Source: an uncultured Steroidobacter sp. (lineage in GTDB: Bacteria > Pseudomonadota > Gammaproteobacteria > Steroidobacterales > Steroidobacteraceae). Taken from it: DNA of 64,000 nt. The notes beneath the pieces are model-generated. The model saw nothing but the letters and a program-made list of their open reading frames with translations. It did not search any database and was not told where the DNA came from. The stretch lies in contig NZ_CALFXI010000005.1 in assembly GCF_937958065.1 (NCBI RefSeq), positions 1 to 64,000 of the forward strand, in the 5' to 3' direction. Made by a program: the position numbers and the translations under genes. This document shows, one piece after another, positions 16,303-23,151 of this stretch; the first letter of the stretch is position 1, and each line of letters starts with the position of its first letter.

Positions 16303-17720
16303 AGCGAGTCGATGAACCTCAACAATGCCTCGCGATCCGACTTGGACAGGTTGCGAAATGCTTCCCTGGCGCGCTCGCCTTCACCACCGTGCCACAGAAT
16401 CGCTTCACTCACATCACGCGCGCGGCCGTCGTGCAGCAGGCGCGTGTGACCATTGACTGTCTGTTGCAGGCCCAGCCCCCACAGCGGCTGCGTCCGCCAT
16501 TCGCTGCCGCTCGCGGCAAAGTCGGCGCGGCCGTCCGCCAGGCCTTCACCCATGTCATGCAACAGCATGTCGGTGAACGGATGAATGGTTTGGTTGCTCA
16601 GCCAGGGCTGGTCCTTGACGTTGCCGGTCTTGAAGGTCGCGCGATGGCAGGATTCGCAACCGGACTCGAGAAACAACTTCGCGCCGCGTTTCACTTCGGG
16701 CGAATCGAGATTGCGGCGCACCGGCACCGCCAGCATGCGCTGATACGTGACCATGTGCTGGAAGATCTCGTCGCTTATTTCCGGTTCGCCGCCGGTCGGC
16801 GCCGCCAGGCACGCGGTCTGCACCGACGTGCAGATCTCGGTCGGGCGGATCGAGGTCGTCATGCCGATCTCGCTGGAGAAGGCCGCCGCGGTCTGATGCG
16901 CGATGTCGGGCTGATTCAACTTCCAGCCGAATCGTCCCAGCACGGCACGGCCGACCAGCGGATCCCATACATGATTCGGGCGGCCCGAGATGCCGTCGTT
17001 ATTGGCATCGTCCGGATCGCTGCGCTCCATGATCTGCGCTTCGGGAATCGCTTCGAGCAAGCCGGCGCCGAACACGGCCGGTGCGACACGCGGCGACAAC
17101 TTCGTGTCGGCCGCCAACTCGCCGTACGCAAGCTCTTCGAAGGAATATTCCGGCGCGAGCAGCGTGTACGGCGTGCCGTCGCCGTACGTGCCGGCAATCT
17201 CGCGATGACGAATGCGCAGCTCTCCTTCGGCGGGCACACCGCCGATGCCGAACGGATTGAAATTCACGCCGTAGTTCGGATCCGCCTGCGGCTCGTTGTT
17301 GTCGCCCGGCGTCGGCGTCGCGAACTGAATCACGAGGGACACGGGCGGCTCGTCTTCCTTCAGCGGCGGCTGACCGCGGCCATCATTGTTGTGGCACTGA
17401 TCGCAGCTGCGCGCATTGAACAGTGGGCCGAGCCCATCGCGCGCTCCGGCGCTCGCGGGCGCAACGACCCAGGGGCTGTTGAAGAACGCATTGCCGATGA
17501 AAAACTCGCCGCGCTGCGCGACCGTCAGGTTGGTCGCCGGACGCGAGAACGCATGGCGCGACGACTCGCTCACGGTCATGGCGCCACCGGAGTTGGGCTG
17601 TAACAGCTCCTCGGTCGACCTGCCTTTCGAGCAAGCGCCGAGGAATGACATCGCGCTCCAGAGCGCCGCGAGGCCGATGAGCCTGGCGCCGCGGGCTGGC
17701 TGTTCCTGAATACGGGTCAT
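16299..17720 (-). CDS. Di-heme oxidoreductase family protein (DHOR)
   Basis: 473 residues, N-terminal lipoprotein-like signal (ALWSAMSFLGACSKG, Cys at the lipobox). Two c-type heme motifs are visible: CDQCH in the first third and CESCH in the last third. This is the arrangement of the putative thiol oxidoreductase/DHOR family (COG3488), related to di-heme peroxidases. It would act in the periplasm as an electron carrier or reductase, possibly changing iron redox state for uptake (inference from the imelysin context). It lies 9 bp after the imelysin stop and overlaps the DUF1513 gene. Confidence 0.87.
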   Translation of the reverse strand: MTRIQEQPARGARLIGLAALWSAMSFLGACSKGRSTEELLQPNSGGAMTVSESSRHAFSRPATNLTVAQRGEFFIGNAFFNSPWVVAPASAGARDGLGPLFNARSCDQCHNNDGRGQPPLKEDEPPVSLVIQFATPTPGDNNEPQADPNYGVNFNPFGIGGVPAEGELRIRHREIAGTYGDGTPYTLLAPEYSFEELAYGELAADTKLSPRVAPAVFGAGLLEAIPEAQIMERSDPDDANNDGISGRPNHVWDPLVGRAVLGRFGWKLNQPDIAHQTAAAFSSEIGMTTSIRPTEICTSVQTACLAAPTGGEPEISDEIFQHMVTYQRMLAVPVRRNLDSPEVKRGAKLFLESGCESCHRATFKTGNVKDQPWLSNQTIHPFTDMLLHDMGEGLADGRADFAASGSEWRTQPLWGLGLQQTVNGHTRLLHDGRARDVSEAILWHGGEGERAREAFRNLSKSDREALLRFIDSL

Positions 17721-17729
17721 CGCGGGCGA

Positions 17730-18941
17730 TTAATCGCCGAGTCCTTCCAGGTCGGACAGGAAGATTTCAATCGAACGGGCGCCCCGCGAGAACGACAACG
17801 CCTGCGCACGCAGTGAGTCGATCGCGGCTTGCATGCGAGCACGGCCCTCGGTGTTCTCCGCCAGGATCTCGCGATCGAACGGATTCTTTACCGCGCCGAC
17901 CGTTTCACGCGTCCGTGCCATGCGTGCCTCGATCTCTTCGGCAGCGCGTGCGTCCTTCGCTTTCACCAGATCGGCGAGGCTCGGGCCGCTGACGGTCGTG
18001 CCATCGCGGCGCTGGTAGCGCCCGAAGTAGACATGCTCGATACCGGCTGCGTTGGCGCGCAGCTCGTCGGCGGTCAGATCGCTGAAGCAGGATTGTTCTT
18101 CTTCCTGATCGGACGACAGCAGCGGCACGTTCATGCGCTCGCCGGCCATTTCCACTTCGGCCAGCGCGGCGATGCCCGTGAACATGCGCTTCAAGCCGGT
18201 GTACACGTCGCCGGTAACGAACGAGGTGCGATAGTTGGGTTCCTTCGATTCGCGCCACTGCGCCGCCACCGATTCCAGATCGCTCAATATGAGCGTGGAA
18301 GCCGCCTTCAGATACTTGCCGCGGCGCGCGTTCACGTCGGTCGCGGCATCGCCTTTGACGACGAAGTCGGTGTACGGACGCTGACCGGCCGACTCGGGCG
18401 GCGTGTTCCAGTCCTGACCCCACAGCAGGAACTCGATCGCGTGATAGCCGCTGGCGATGTTCTTCTCGCCGCCCAGCTCGTTCTGCTCCGCGATCAGCTC
18501 GGGGGTGATGTCCGGGAAGCGCTCGACACTGCCGATGATGTTGAGGCCAGGCGCGGCGTTGTATTTGTCCAGCGCCACGGCGTCGATGTGGTTCTCGTCG
18601 AGCGGCCAGCCGTTGAGTTGACCCTCGGGGCCGTTCTCGCCGTCGATCGGGCCGCCGTAGAACCGGAAGGCCTCGGTGTAGGCATACGGAATGCGCGCGG
18701 CACGCCAGCGCTCCCGGGCCGCGTTCAAGGTCTCCTCGCTCGGGTTGGCGAGCAGGGCATCGATGGCCTGATCCAGCTCGCGGGCGGCGGCAATCGTGTC
18801 TTCGTACGTCGCCAGGACGATCTGAGCGTAGTTCTCCAGCACCGGCTGGCGTGGATCCACCGGCTCGGTGCGGGTGCAGCCGGTCGCGAGGGACAAACAG
18901 AGTGCGGCCGCGGCGGCGGACTTGAGGGCGGATGCGAGCAT
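17730..18941 (-). CDS. Imelysin-family iron-regulated lipoprotein (peptidase M75 fold)
   Basis: 403 residues with a lipoprotein signal (AAAALCLSLATGCTRTE, lipobox Cys). The helical body contains the family motif GYHAIEFLLWG (GxHxxE), considered a metal site in imelysins such as IrpA and EfeO-like proteins. Family members are iron-regulated periplasmic iron-binding or uptake proteins; peptidase activity is doubtful. ATG 18941 is chosen because it opens directly at the signal peptide. First gene of a four-gene operon, with a Fur-like box 66-85 bp upstream of the start. Confidence 0.88.
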   Translation of the reverse strand: MLASALKSAAAAALCLSLATGCTRTEPVDPRQPVLENYAQIVLATYEDTIAAARELDQAIDALLANPSEETLNAARERWRAARIPYAYTEAFRFYGGPIDGENGPEGQLNGWPLDENHIDAVALDKYNAAPGLNIIGSVERFPDITPELIAEQNELGGEKNIASGYHAIEFLLWGQDWNTPPESAGQRPYTDFVVKGDAATDVNARRGKYLKAASTLILSDLESVAAQWRESKEPNYRTSFVTGDVYTGLKRMFTGIAALAEVEMAGERMNVPLLSSDQEEEQSCFSDLTADELRANAAGIEHVYFGRYQRRDGTTVSGPSLADLVKAKDARAAEEIEARMARTRETVGAVKNPFDREILAENTEGRARMQAAIDSLRAQALSFSRGARSIEIFLSDLEGLGD

Positions 18942-19006
18942 GTTGGGGCGCTTTATTGAAATGGATGCGGCCCGCCACGGGCGGGAGACGGCCGATTTTA
19001 TTCGCA

Positions 19007-19026
19007 ATCGAGAATGACTCGCAATT
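19007..19026. promoter_or_regulatory. Candidate Fur box upstream of the imelysin operon
   Basis: The plus-strand sequence ATCGAGAATGACTCGCAATT closely follows the common gammaproteobacterial Fur site form GAGAATGATTCGCATT, differing at two positions over the 16-17-bp core. It lies 66-85 bp before the imelysin start, suitable for overlapping the promoter. Iron repression is consistent with what is known of imelysin operons. Confidence 0.55.
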
Positions 19027-19058
19027 AAGAATCGCTGTGGAGGCCGCCCGAATAGCGG

Positions 19059-19262
19059 TCAATGCGATCTCGGCGGCGGCGAGTCGCCGCAATCCATGGG
19101 CGGCCGCAGGCTCTGGCGGCGGTGCAGGATGTGAGTGAGCTCTTCCCCGTCGATGCCGAGCCGGTCGGCGGCTTTCTCGATGGAGAGTCCTTCACAGACG
19201 ATGAGGCTGACGGCCGCCCAATACAGAGCGGCTTCGGTCCGGGAGTCGTGCTGGCGCTGCAT
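19059..19262 (-). CDS. Small hypothetical helix-turn-helix-like protein
   Basis: 67 residues from ATG 19262. The core WAAVSLIVCEGLSIEKAADR followed by LGIDGEELTHIL resembles a sigma-region-4 or phage-type helix-turn-helix in which 'GLSIEKAADRLGI' is the first helix and turn. The tail is Pro/Arg-rich. It lies between the sodB terminator and the Fur-like box, in the same direction as both neighbours. Could be a small DNA-binding protein; coding status is moderately supported by codon pattern and the recognisable helix pattern only. Confidence 0.45.
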   Translation of the reverse strand: MQRQHDSRTEAALYWAAVSLIVCEGLSIEKAADRLGIDGEELTHILHRRQSLRPPMDCGDSPPPRSH

Positions 19263-19385
19263 GTTGCTCGTTGCGTCCGTCCCGGGCGAGGGACACGCAA
19301 GGCAGCATATTGCGAGCGATCGAGCCCCGGTTGAACCGGCACATGTACTGAAGCCGGTCGTGAGGGCGCCGCGGAAAAGGCCTGG

Positions 19386-19415
19386 AAAAAGGGGACAGAG
19401 TCGAGCTCTGTCCCC
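19386..19415 (-). terminator. Intrinsic terminator of sodB (REP-like palindrome)
   Basis: GGGGACAGAG (19391-19400) and CTCTGTCCCC (19406-19415) form a perfect 10-bp stem with a 5-nt loop. On the minus strand it is followed by five T (19390-19386), 20 bp after the sodB stop. The GGGGACAG/CTGTCCCC ends with flanking A/T resemble REP palindromes mobilised by RAYT transposases, so it may be a domesticated REP element. Confidence 0.8.
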
Positions 19416-19434
19416 GGATCGGCCGGATGATCGA

Positions 19435-20046
19435 TCAACGGCTCTCGGCTTCAGCGAGGCGCTTGCCGATGAACTGCCAGTTGGCGATCTGCTCCACCAC
19501 GGCTTTGACGAAGCCGGCGCGGTTCTGCTGGTGGTCCAGGTAGTAGGCGTGCTCCCAAACGTCGCAGGTCCACAGCGCATAGCCGCTGGTGATCAGCGGA
19601 TTGTCGGCGTCGTGGGTCGTGGTGATCTCGAGCTTGCCGTCCTTCGCGACCAGCCAGGCCCAGCCGCTGCCGAACTGGCCGACGGCCGCTTCGACGAACT
19701 TGTCGCGGAAATTCTCGAACGAGCCGAACGAGGCGTCCAGGCGCTTCTTGAGCGGCTCCGGCGGCACGCTGCCGCCGTTGGGGGCGAGCGAATTCCAGAA
19801 GAAATCGTGATTCCAGACCTGCGCGGCGTTGTTGAAGATCTTGCGCTCGGTGCCGGTCTTGTTGGCCGTGGCCTTGATGATGGACTCGAGGTCCTGTTTC
19901 TCCAGCGGCGTACCGGCAATGAACTCATTCAGCTTGGCCACGTAGGTCGCATGGTGCTTGCCATGGTGATGATCCAGCGTGCGCGCCGAAATCGTCGGGC
20001 CAAGAGAATCTTTGGGGAACGGCAGGGGCATCAATTCGAACGCCAT
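19435..20046 (-). CDS. sodB: Superoxide dismutase [Fe]
   Basis: 203 residues, the usual length. Metal ligands are visible: His27 in the DHHHGKHH segment, His80 in NNAAQVWNHDFFW, and the Asp/His of DVWEHAYYLDHQ. The active-site Gln is in NAAQVW, the position used by iron enzymes rather than manganese ones, which favours FeSOD. It converts superoxide to oxygen and hydrogen peroxide in the cytoplasm. ATG 20046. The gene has its own intrinsic terminator, and its location next to an iron-linked operon fits a shared iron or oxidative-stress theme. Confidence 0.95.
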   Translation of the reverse strand: MAFELMPLPFPKDSLGPTISARTLDHHHGKHHATYVAKLNEFIAGTPLEKQDLESIIKATANKTGTERKIFNNAAQVWNHDFFWNSLAPNGGSVPPEPLKKRLDASFGSFENFRDKFVEAAVGQFGSGWAWLVAKDGKLEITTTHDADNPLITSGYALWTCDVWEHAYYLDHQQNRAGFVKAVVEQIANWQFIGKRLAEAESR

Positions 20047-20490
20047 GGCGAGCTCCAGCTAGCGCTAAAACAGTGGGGGTAAAGGGGCCAACGTATCGCG
20101 GCGGACGAAGTTCCCCGCTCGATCCGGGGGCCTTCGTTACCGTTCGATGACGAGGGGGCCTGAAAGAATACCTTCCCTGACAGGCCCTTGGCCACCCGCC
20201 CGCCGTGCAGTCGCCGCTGCAGGGGTGCGGCAACGATTGTGATTCATCTCACGGTCCGCGCGGTTTCGCTTGCACGCTGCGGGCAACTTCGAGGCGAAAT
20301 CGAGACGTCGAGTCAATCGTGAACATGCGCAACGCCGCAATAGCGACTATATTTCGCGTGTTCCGTTGCGCAGGCCACGAGTCCAAATAGAAGGCCCGGG
20401 CCGTCACGGGAGCTCAAGGGTTCAACACGAAGGAGCAGGGGGCGTGTCCCGCAGGGAGCGGTCAAGCCACATGCACCGGGAGGAGAAGAC
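20047..20490. other. Intergenic region between sodB and a small secreted-protein gene
   Basis: About 440 bp between divergent genes. It must hold both promoters, but I find no convincing consensus box, hairpin with T-tract, or coding frame with a ribosome site. A purine-rich GGAGGAG ribosome site for the plus-strand gene sits at its right end. Confidence 0.5.
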
Positions 20491-20811
20491 GTGGGCAAAG
20501 CGGCACAGATCGCGACCATCTGCGCGTTAGGCGTCGTGGCGACGATAGGAACAATAGCGGTTCAAGCGGCCGAGGATGCTCCGGCGAGCAGCTTCGTCTC
20601 GCTCAAGCTCGAAGGCAGCTGCGATGCGCAGAACACGCGCCTGTGGTTGGTCAATTCCCACACGTTCAAGACCATCGCCACCACCGTGCGCTGGCGGGCG
20701 GCGGGCGGCAAAGATCTCAGCGAACAGTTCTTCCCGGGCCCGAACTCGGTGCGCGAGATCGGCTGCGCCGCCGAAGCGGAAATCCTGCAGGCGACATTCG
20801 CCGATTTCTAA
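20491..20811 (+). CDS. Small secreted hypothetical protein
   Basis: 106 residues from GTG 20491, preceded by GGAGGAG at about 6-10 bp. A signal peptide (ATICALGVVATIGTIAVQAA) with a cleavage site near QAA-ED points to the periplasm. The mature part of about 80 residues has two cysteines (GSCDAQ, IGCAAE), likely one disulfide, and a compact beta-sandwich-like pattern. Family not recognised. The alpha/beta hydrolase gene follows 44 bp downstream in the same direction and may be cotranscribed. Confidence 0.65.
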   Translation: MGKAAQIATICALGVVATIGTIAVQAAEDAPASSFVSLKLEGSCDAQNTRLWLVNSHTFKTIATTVRWRAAGGKDLSEQFFPGPNSVREIGCAAEAEILQATFADF

Positions 20812-20855
20812 AGGCCACGGCACAATTAGGATCGTCTCGGCGGAAGGAGCAACGA

Positions 20856-21713
20856 GTGCCCGATCCTGGTCAAGACAGCGTCGTGCTGCCCGACGGCACG
20901 TCGCTGGTGTTCCGAACGTTTCGCGCGACCGATTCACCCGAAGCTGCGGTGATCATTCCGTCCGCCATGGGCGTGGCGCAGAAGTTCTACACCCAATTCG
21001 CGCAATGGCTCGCGCGGCAGGGTTATCACGTCACCACATTCGACTACCGCGGCATTGGTTTCTCTGCGCCTCGCTCGTTGCGCGGTTATCCAGTGAATAT
21101 TTTCGATTGGGCGCGACAGGACTGCGCCACTGTCATCGACATGGTGAAGTCCGAAGTCCCGAACGTGCCGCTGCACTGGATCGGCCACAGCCTCGGCGGC
21201 CAACTGCTCGGCCTCATTCCCAATCGCGACCGCATCGATCGCGTCGTCACGGTTGCGACCGGCACGGGCTATTGGCTCGAGAACACGTGGCGCACCAGGT
21301 CCGTGGTGTGGTGGTTGTGGTTCATACTCGTGCCGCTCGCGCTGCGCACCGCCGGTTACTTTCCCGGCAAACGTTTGCGCAAGGTCGGCGACCTGCCATT
21401 CGGTGTGATGCAACAGTGGCGTCGCTGGTGTCTCAATCGCGAATATGTCGTCGGCGCCGAAGGCGAAGAAGTCCGCGCCGACTATGCGTCAGTGCGCGCG
21501 CCGATGCTGTCGCTGTCGTTCACCGACGACGAGATGATGTCCGCGAAGGGCATCAAATCGCTGCACGGCTTGTACGCGAACGCGCCTGTCGAATATCGCC
21601 GCATCGCACCTCGCGAAATCGGCGCGCGCCACATCGGCCACTTCGGCTTCTTCCGTCCCCAGTTCGAACAAACGCTCTGGCCGCTCGTGCCGCAATGGCT
21701 GAGTGTGCGTTGA
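20856..21713 (+). CDS. Alpha/beta hydrolase (COG4757-like)
   Basis: 285 residues from GTG 20856, chosen because GGAAGGAG lies 7-8 bp upstream. Features of the fold: FDYRGIGFSAP, nucleophile elbow WIGHSLGGQ (GxSxG), acidic residue in SFTDDEMMS and a C-terminal His in ARHIGHFGFF. A short hydrophobic insert (VVWWLWFILVPLAL) after the nucleophile may form a membrane-contacting lid. No signal peptide, so probably cytoplasmic. Likely an esterase or lipase-like enzyme of unknown substrate. Confidence 0.8.
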   Translation: MPDPGQDSVVLPDGTSLVFRTFRATDSPEAAVIIPSAMGVAQKFYTQFAQWLARQGYHVTTFDYRGIGFSAPRSLRGYPVNIFDWARQDCATVIDMVKSEVPNVPLHWIGHSLGGQLLGLIPNRDRIDRVVTVATGTGYWLENTWRTRSVVWWLWFILVPLALRTAGYFPGKRLRKVGDLPFGVMQQWRRWCLNREYVVGAEGEEVRADYASVRAPMLSLSFTDDEMMSAKGIKSLHGLYANAPVEYRRIAPREIGARHIGHFGFFRPQFEQTLWPLVPQWLSVR

Positions 21714-21733
21714 ATCGGCCGACCGGGTGGGAG

Positions 21734-21773
21734 AAAAAAATAGCGTGCGCGAGGTTCATCACATCGCGCACGC
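21734..21773 (-). terminator. Intrinsic terminator on the minus strand
   Basis: GCGTGCGCGA and TCGCGCACGC (21773-21764 and 21752-21743 read on the minus strand) form a perfect 10-bp stem with an 11-nt loop, followed on the minus strand by TATTTTTTT (21742-21734). No annotated minus-strand gene ends here: the nearest, the ORF6N gene, stops 410 bp upstream. It therefore points to an independent transcript. Confidence 0.75.
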
Positions 21774-21858
21774 CGGCATCCGAGATGGCTCAGGGGGATA
21801 ATTGACCATCGTCGTAAGCACGTTGAAACCGAAGAGACTCGCGTCCTGAAGACGCTCG
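21735..21858 (-). ncRNA. Predicted sigma-54-dependent small RNA, about 125 nt
   Basis: The stretch between the -24/-12 promoter (21869-21885) and the intrinsic terminator (21734-21773) has no ORF with a ribosome site. The predicted start is about 12 nt after the -12 element (near 21858). Within it, GCGTC/GACGC (21855-21851 with 21845-21841) closes a 5-nt loop. GATGG/CCATC (21810-21806 with 21788-21784) encloses a loop containing CCCCC, the kind of C-rich loop that can pair with Shine-Dalgarno sequences. The 3' end is the terminator hairpin. An outer dyad GAAACCGA/TCGGTTTC (21863-21856, 21832-21825) would be only partly inside the transcript if the start is at 21858. Targets and expression are unknown. 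Confidence 0.5.
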
Positions 21859-21868
21859 GTTTCATAAA

Positions 21869-21885
21869 TGCAGGAGCCGTGCCAA
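21869..21885 (-). promoter_or_regulatory. Sigma-54 (RpoN) -24/-12 promoter
   Basis: The minus strand reads TTGGCACGGCTCCTGCA. Against the YTGGCACGrNNNTTGCW consensus it differs only at one T, with exact GG and GC spacing. It faces the terminator at 21734-21773 about 95 bp downstream. Confidence 0.6.
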
Positions 21886-21944
21886 CTCTCAGCGGGCCGG
21901 AAGTGGCGGAAAACAAGGGCTCGCGCGTGCGCCGATTTGCCGAA

Positions 21945-21963
21945 ATGCACTCGCGATGTGCAT
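21945..21963. promoter_or_regulatory. NtrC-like enhancer-binding dyad
   Basis: ATGCAC and GTGCAT are perfectly inverted around 7 bp. The inner 17 bp match TGCACC-N5-GGTGCA except for two symmetric positions. The centre is about 96 bp upstream of the start predicted for the adjacent sigma-54 promoter, a usual enhancer position. NtrC binding is inference; another enhancer-binding protein is possible. Confidence 0.4.
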
Positions 21964-22182
21964 GGGGGCGCAGGGATGCGACGAGGTAGTGCGGGGCAGG
22001 TGAGTTGTCATGAAATCGTCAATGAGCTCGCCGATTTTCCGATGAAGCCCTCATGTGCGGAATCTCGCAGTACTCGTCGGCAGTTTGACTGGAAAGCTGC
22101 GGGGCGCGCGCAACAGAGCTCGCGGATGGATCTGTGCGGCTGAGTCGCTACCGAGATCTGGCCTTTCGAAGCGACCGCGAGC

Positions 22183-22719
22183 TCACTCATCGAGGTTGGC
22201 TGTAAACCCAATCGGCCGCTTCTTCGGCACCGGTGTGTGCATGAGCTCGCGGATGGCCTTGAGGATGCCGGTGATGGCCTGGTCGTGTGTATCGAGCTTG
22301 CGTTCCAGTTCATCGAGGCGCTGCGCAAGCTCCTTGTTCGAGGTCAGCATCTCTCGAAGCTGCACGAAGGCGCGCACCACGTAGAGGCTCATCTCGATGG
22401 CGCGCGGTGAGCGCAGGACATTGGCCGCTTGGATCGCGCCATACTCCGTGAACACGAAAGGCCGGTAGCGGCGCCCGCCCCAACTTGAGATCGCAATTTG
22501 CGATCTCAAGTTTTGAGCTTCCGACTCGGTGAGCTGGAACATGAAATCCTCGGGGAAGCGCGCCGCGTTGCGCTTGACTGCTTCGTTGAGTCGACCCGTG
22601 CTCACGTCGTACACGTTCGCCAGATCGCGATCCAGCAAGACCCGTTGCCGCCGCAGAACCAGAATGGATCTGGTGACGCGGTCAACCGCCATGAGCGCCG
22701 ATTGTTTGGTCTTCGCCAT
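22183..22719 (-). CDS. ORF6N-domain DNA-binding protein
   Basis: 178 residues. The N-terminal ORF6N domain (about 15-100) is clear: ILVLRRQRVLLDRDLANVY, FPEDFMFQLTESE, and FVFTEYGAIQAANVL. A C-terminal coiled coil (about 125-160, ELAQRLDELERKLDTHDQ) follows. ORF6N proteins are found in phages and as solitary chromosomal genes of unclear function, often antirepressor-like. ATG 22719. It is flanked by about 470 bp and 430 bp without recognisable genes, consistent with acquisition as a small cassette. The coding sequence contains a long perfect DNA palindrome. Confidence 0.88.
   Translation of the reverse strand: MAKTKQSALMAVDRVTRSILVLRRQRVLLDRDLANVYDVSTGRLNEAVKRNAARFPEDFMFQLTESEAQNLRSQIAISSWGGRRYRPFVFTEYGAIQAANVLRSPRAIEMSLYVVRAFVQLREMLTSNKELAQRLDELERKLDTHDQAITGILKAIRELMHTPVPKKRPIGFTANLDE
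22482..22512. repeat. 31-bp palindrome inside the ORF6N gene
   Basis: Two 15-bp arms, AACTTGAGATCGCAA and its exact complement TTGCGATCTCAAGTT, flank a single central base. It encodes the NLRSQIAISSW portion of the protein. It could serve as the protein's own operator or as an extended RNA hairpin limiting translation. Confidence 0.7.
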
Positions 22720-23151
22720 TCCTGCTCCTTCAGTTGGCTTCTTTCAAGCGCGAACGTGAACTGCGCTACTGGAGGATGACATGGCTGAGAAGGGTGGTGC
22801 TGCCAACTTGGTTGGGCGTTCCGCGGTGCAATTGCACTGTTTAACACCGCCTTTGAAGCATGGAACACTGCTTTGATTGCATCGCGAGCGCCGGTCTTGG
22901 CCAGCAGGCCGAGCGCGCTGGCGAGCGCCTTGCGATATCTTTCGACCGGGGCGATTTGAGATTGGCCCGGCCTTGTGTTTATCCGTACACAACAACAGAT
23001 CGAGATGTTGGCGCGGATTTGAGTCTTCTTGATGCCGTTGCGCGCGTGATGTGCACGGCAGGCCGTGCGAGGAACGCGCGCGTGATGTTCCGCGGAAAGC
23101 GCCGCTAGCGCGCGAGACGGATCGCCCGTCGCGCGCGCGTCAGCGAAGTTA
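22720..23151. other. Intergenic region between the ORF6N and GH2 genes
   Basis: About 430 bp, no gene supported. On the minus strand a frame around 22800-23000 reads like degraded helical coding sequence (ERYRKALASALGLLAKTGAR) without a start codon, possibly a gene remnant. Just after the GH2 stop (about 23105-23140) a GC-rich imperfect hairpin may act as its terminator. Confidence 0.4.

Noticed and set aside
21759..21950. 63-codon minus-strand frame overlapping the predicted small RNA
   Set aside because: It begins upstream of the sigma-54 promoter and its stop falls in the terminator loop; no ribosome site precedes its ATG. The transcript is better explained as noncoding.
22744..23000. Possible protein on the minus strand between ORF6N and GH2
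   Set aside because: One frame looks weakly coding but lacks a start codon and contains breaks; at most a remnant.
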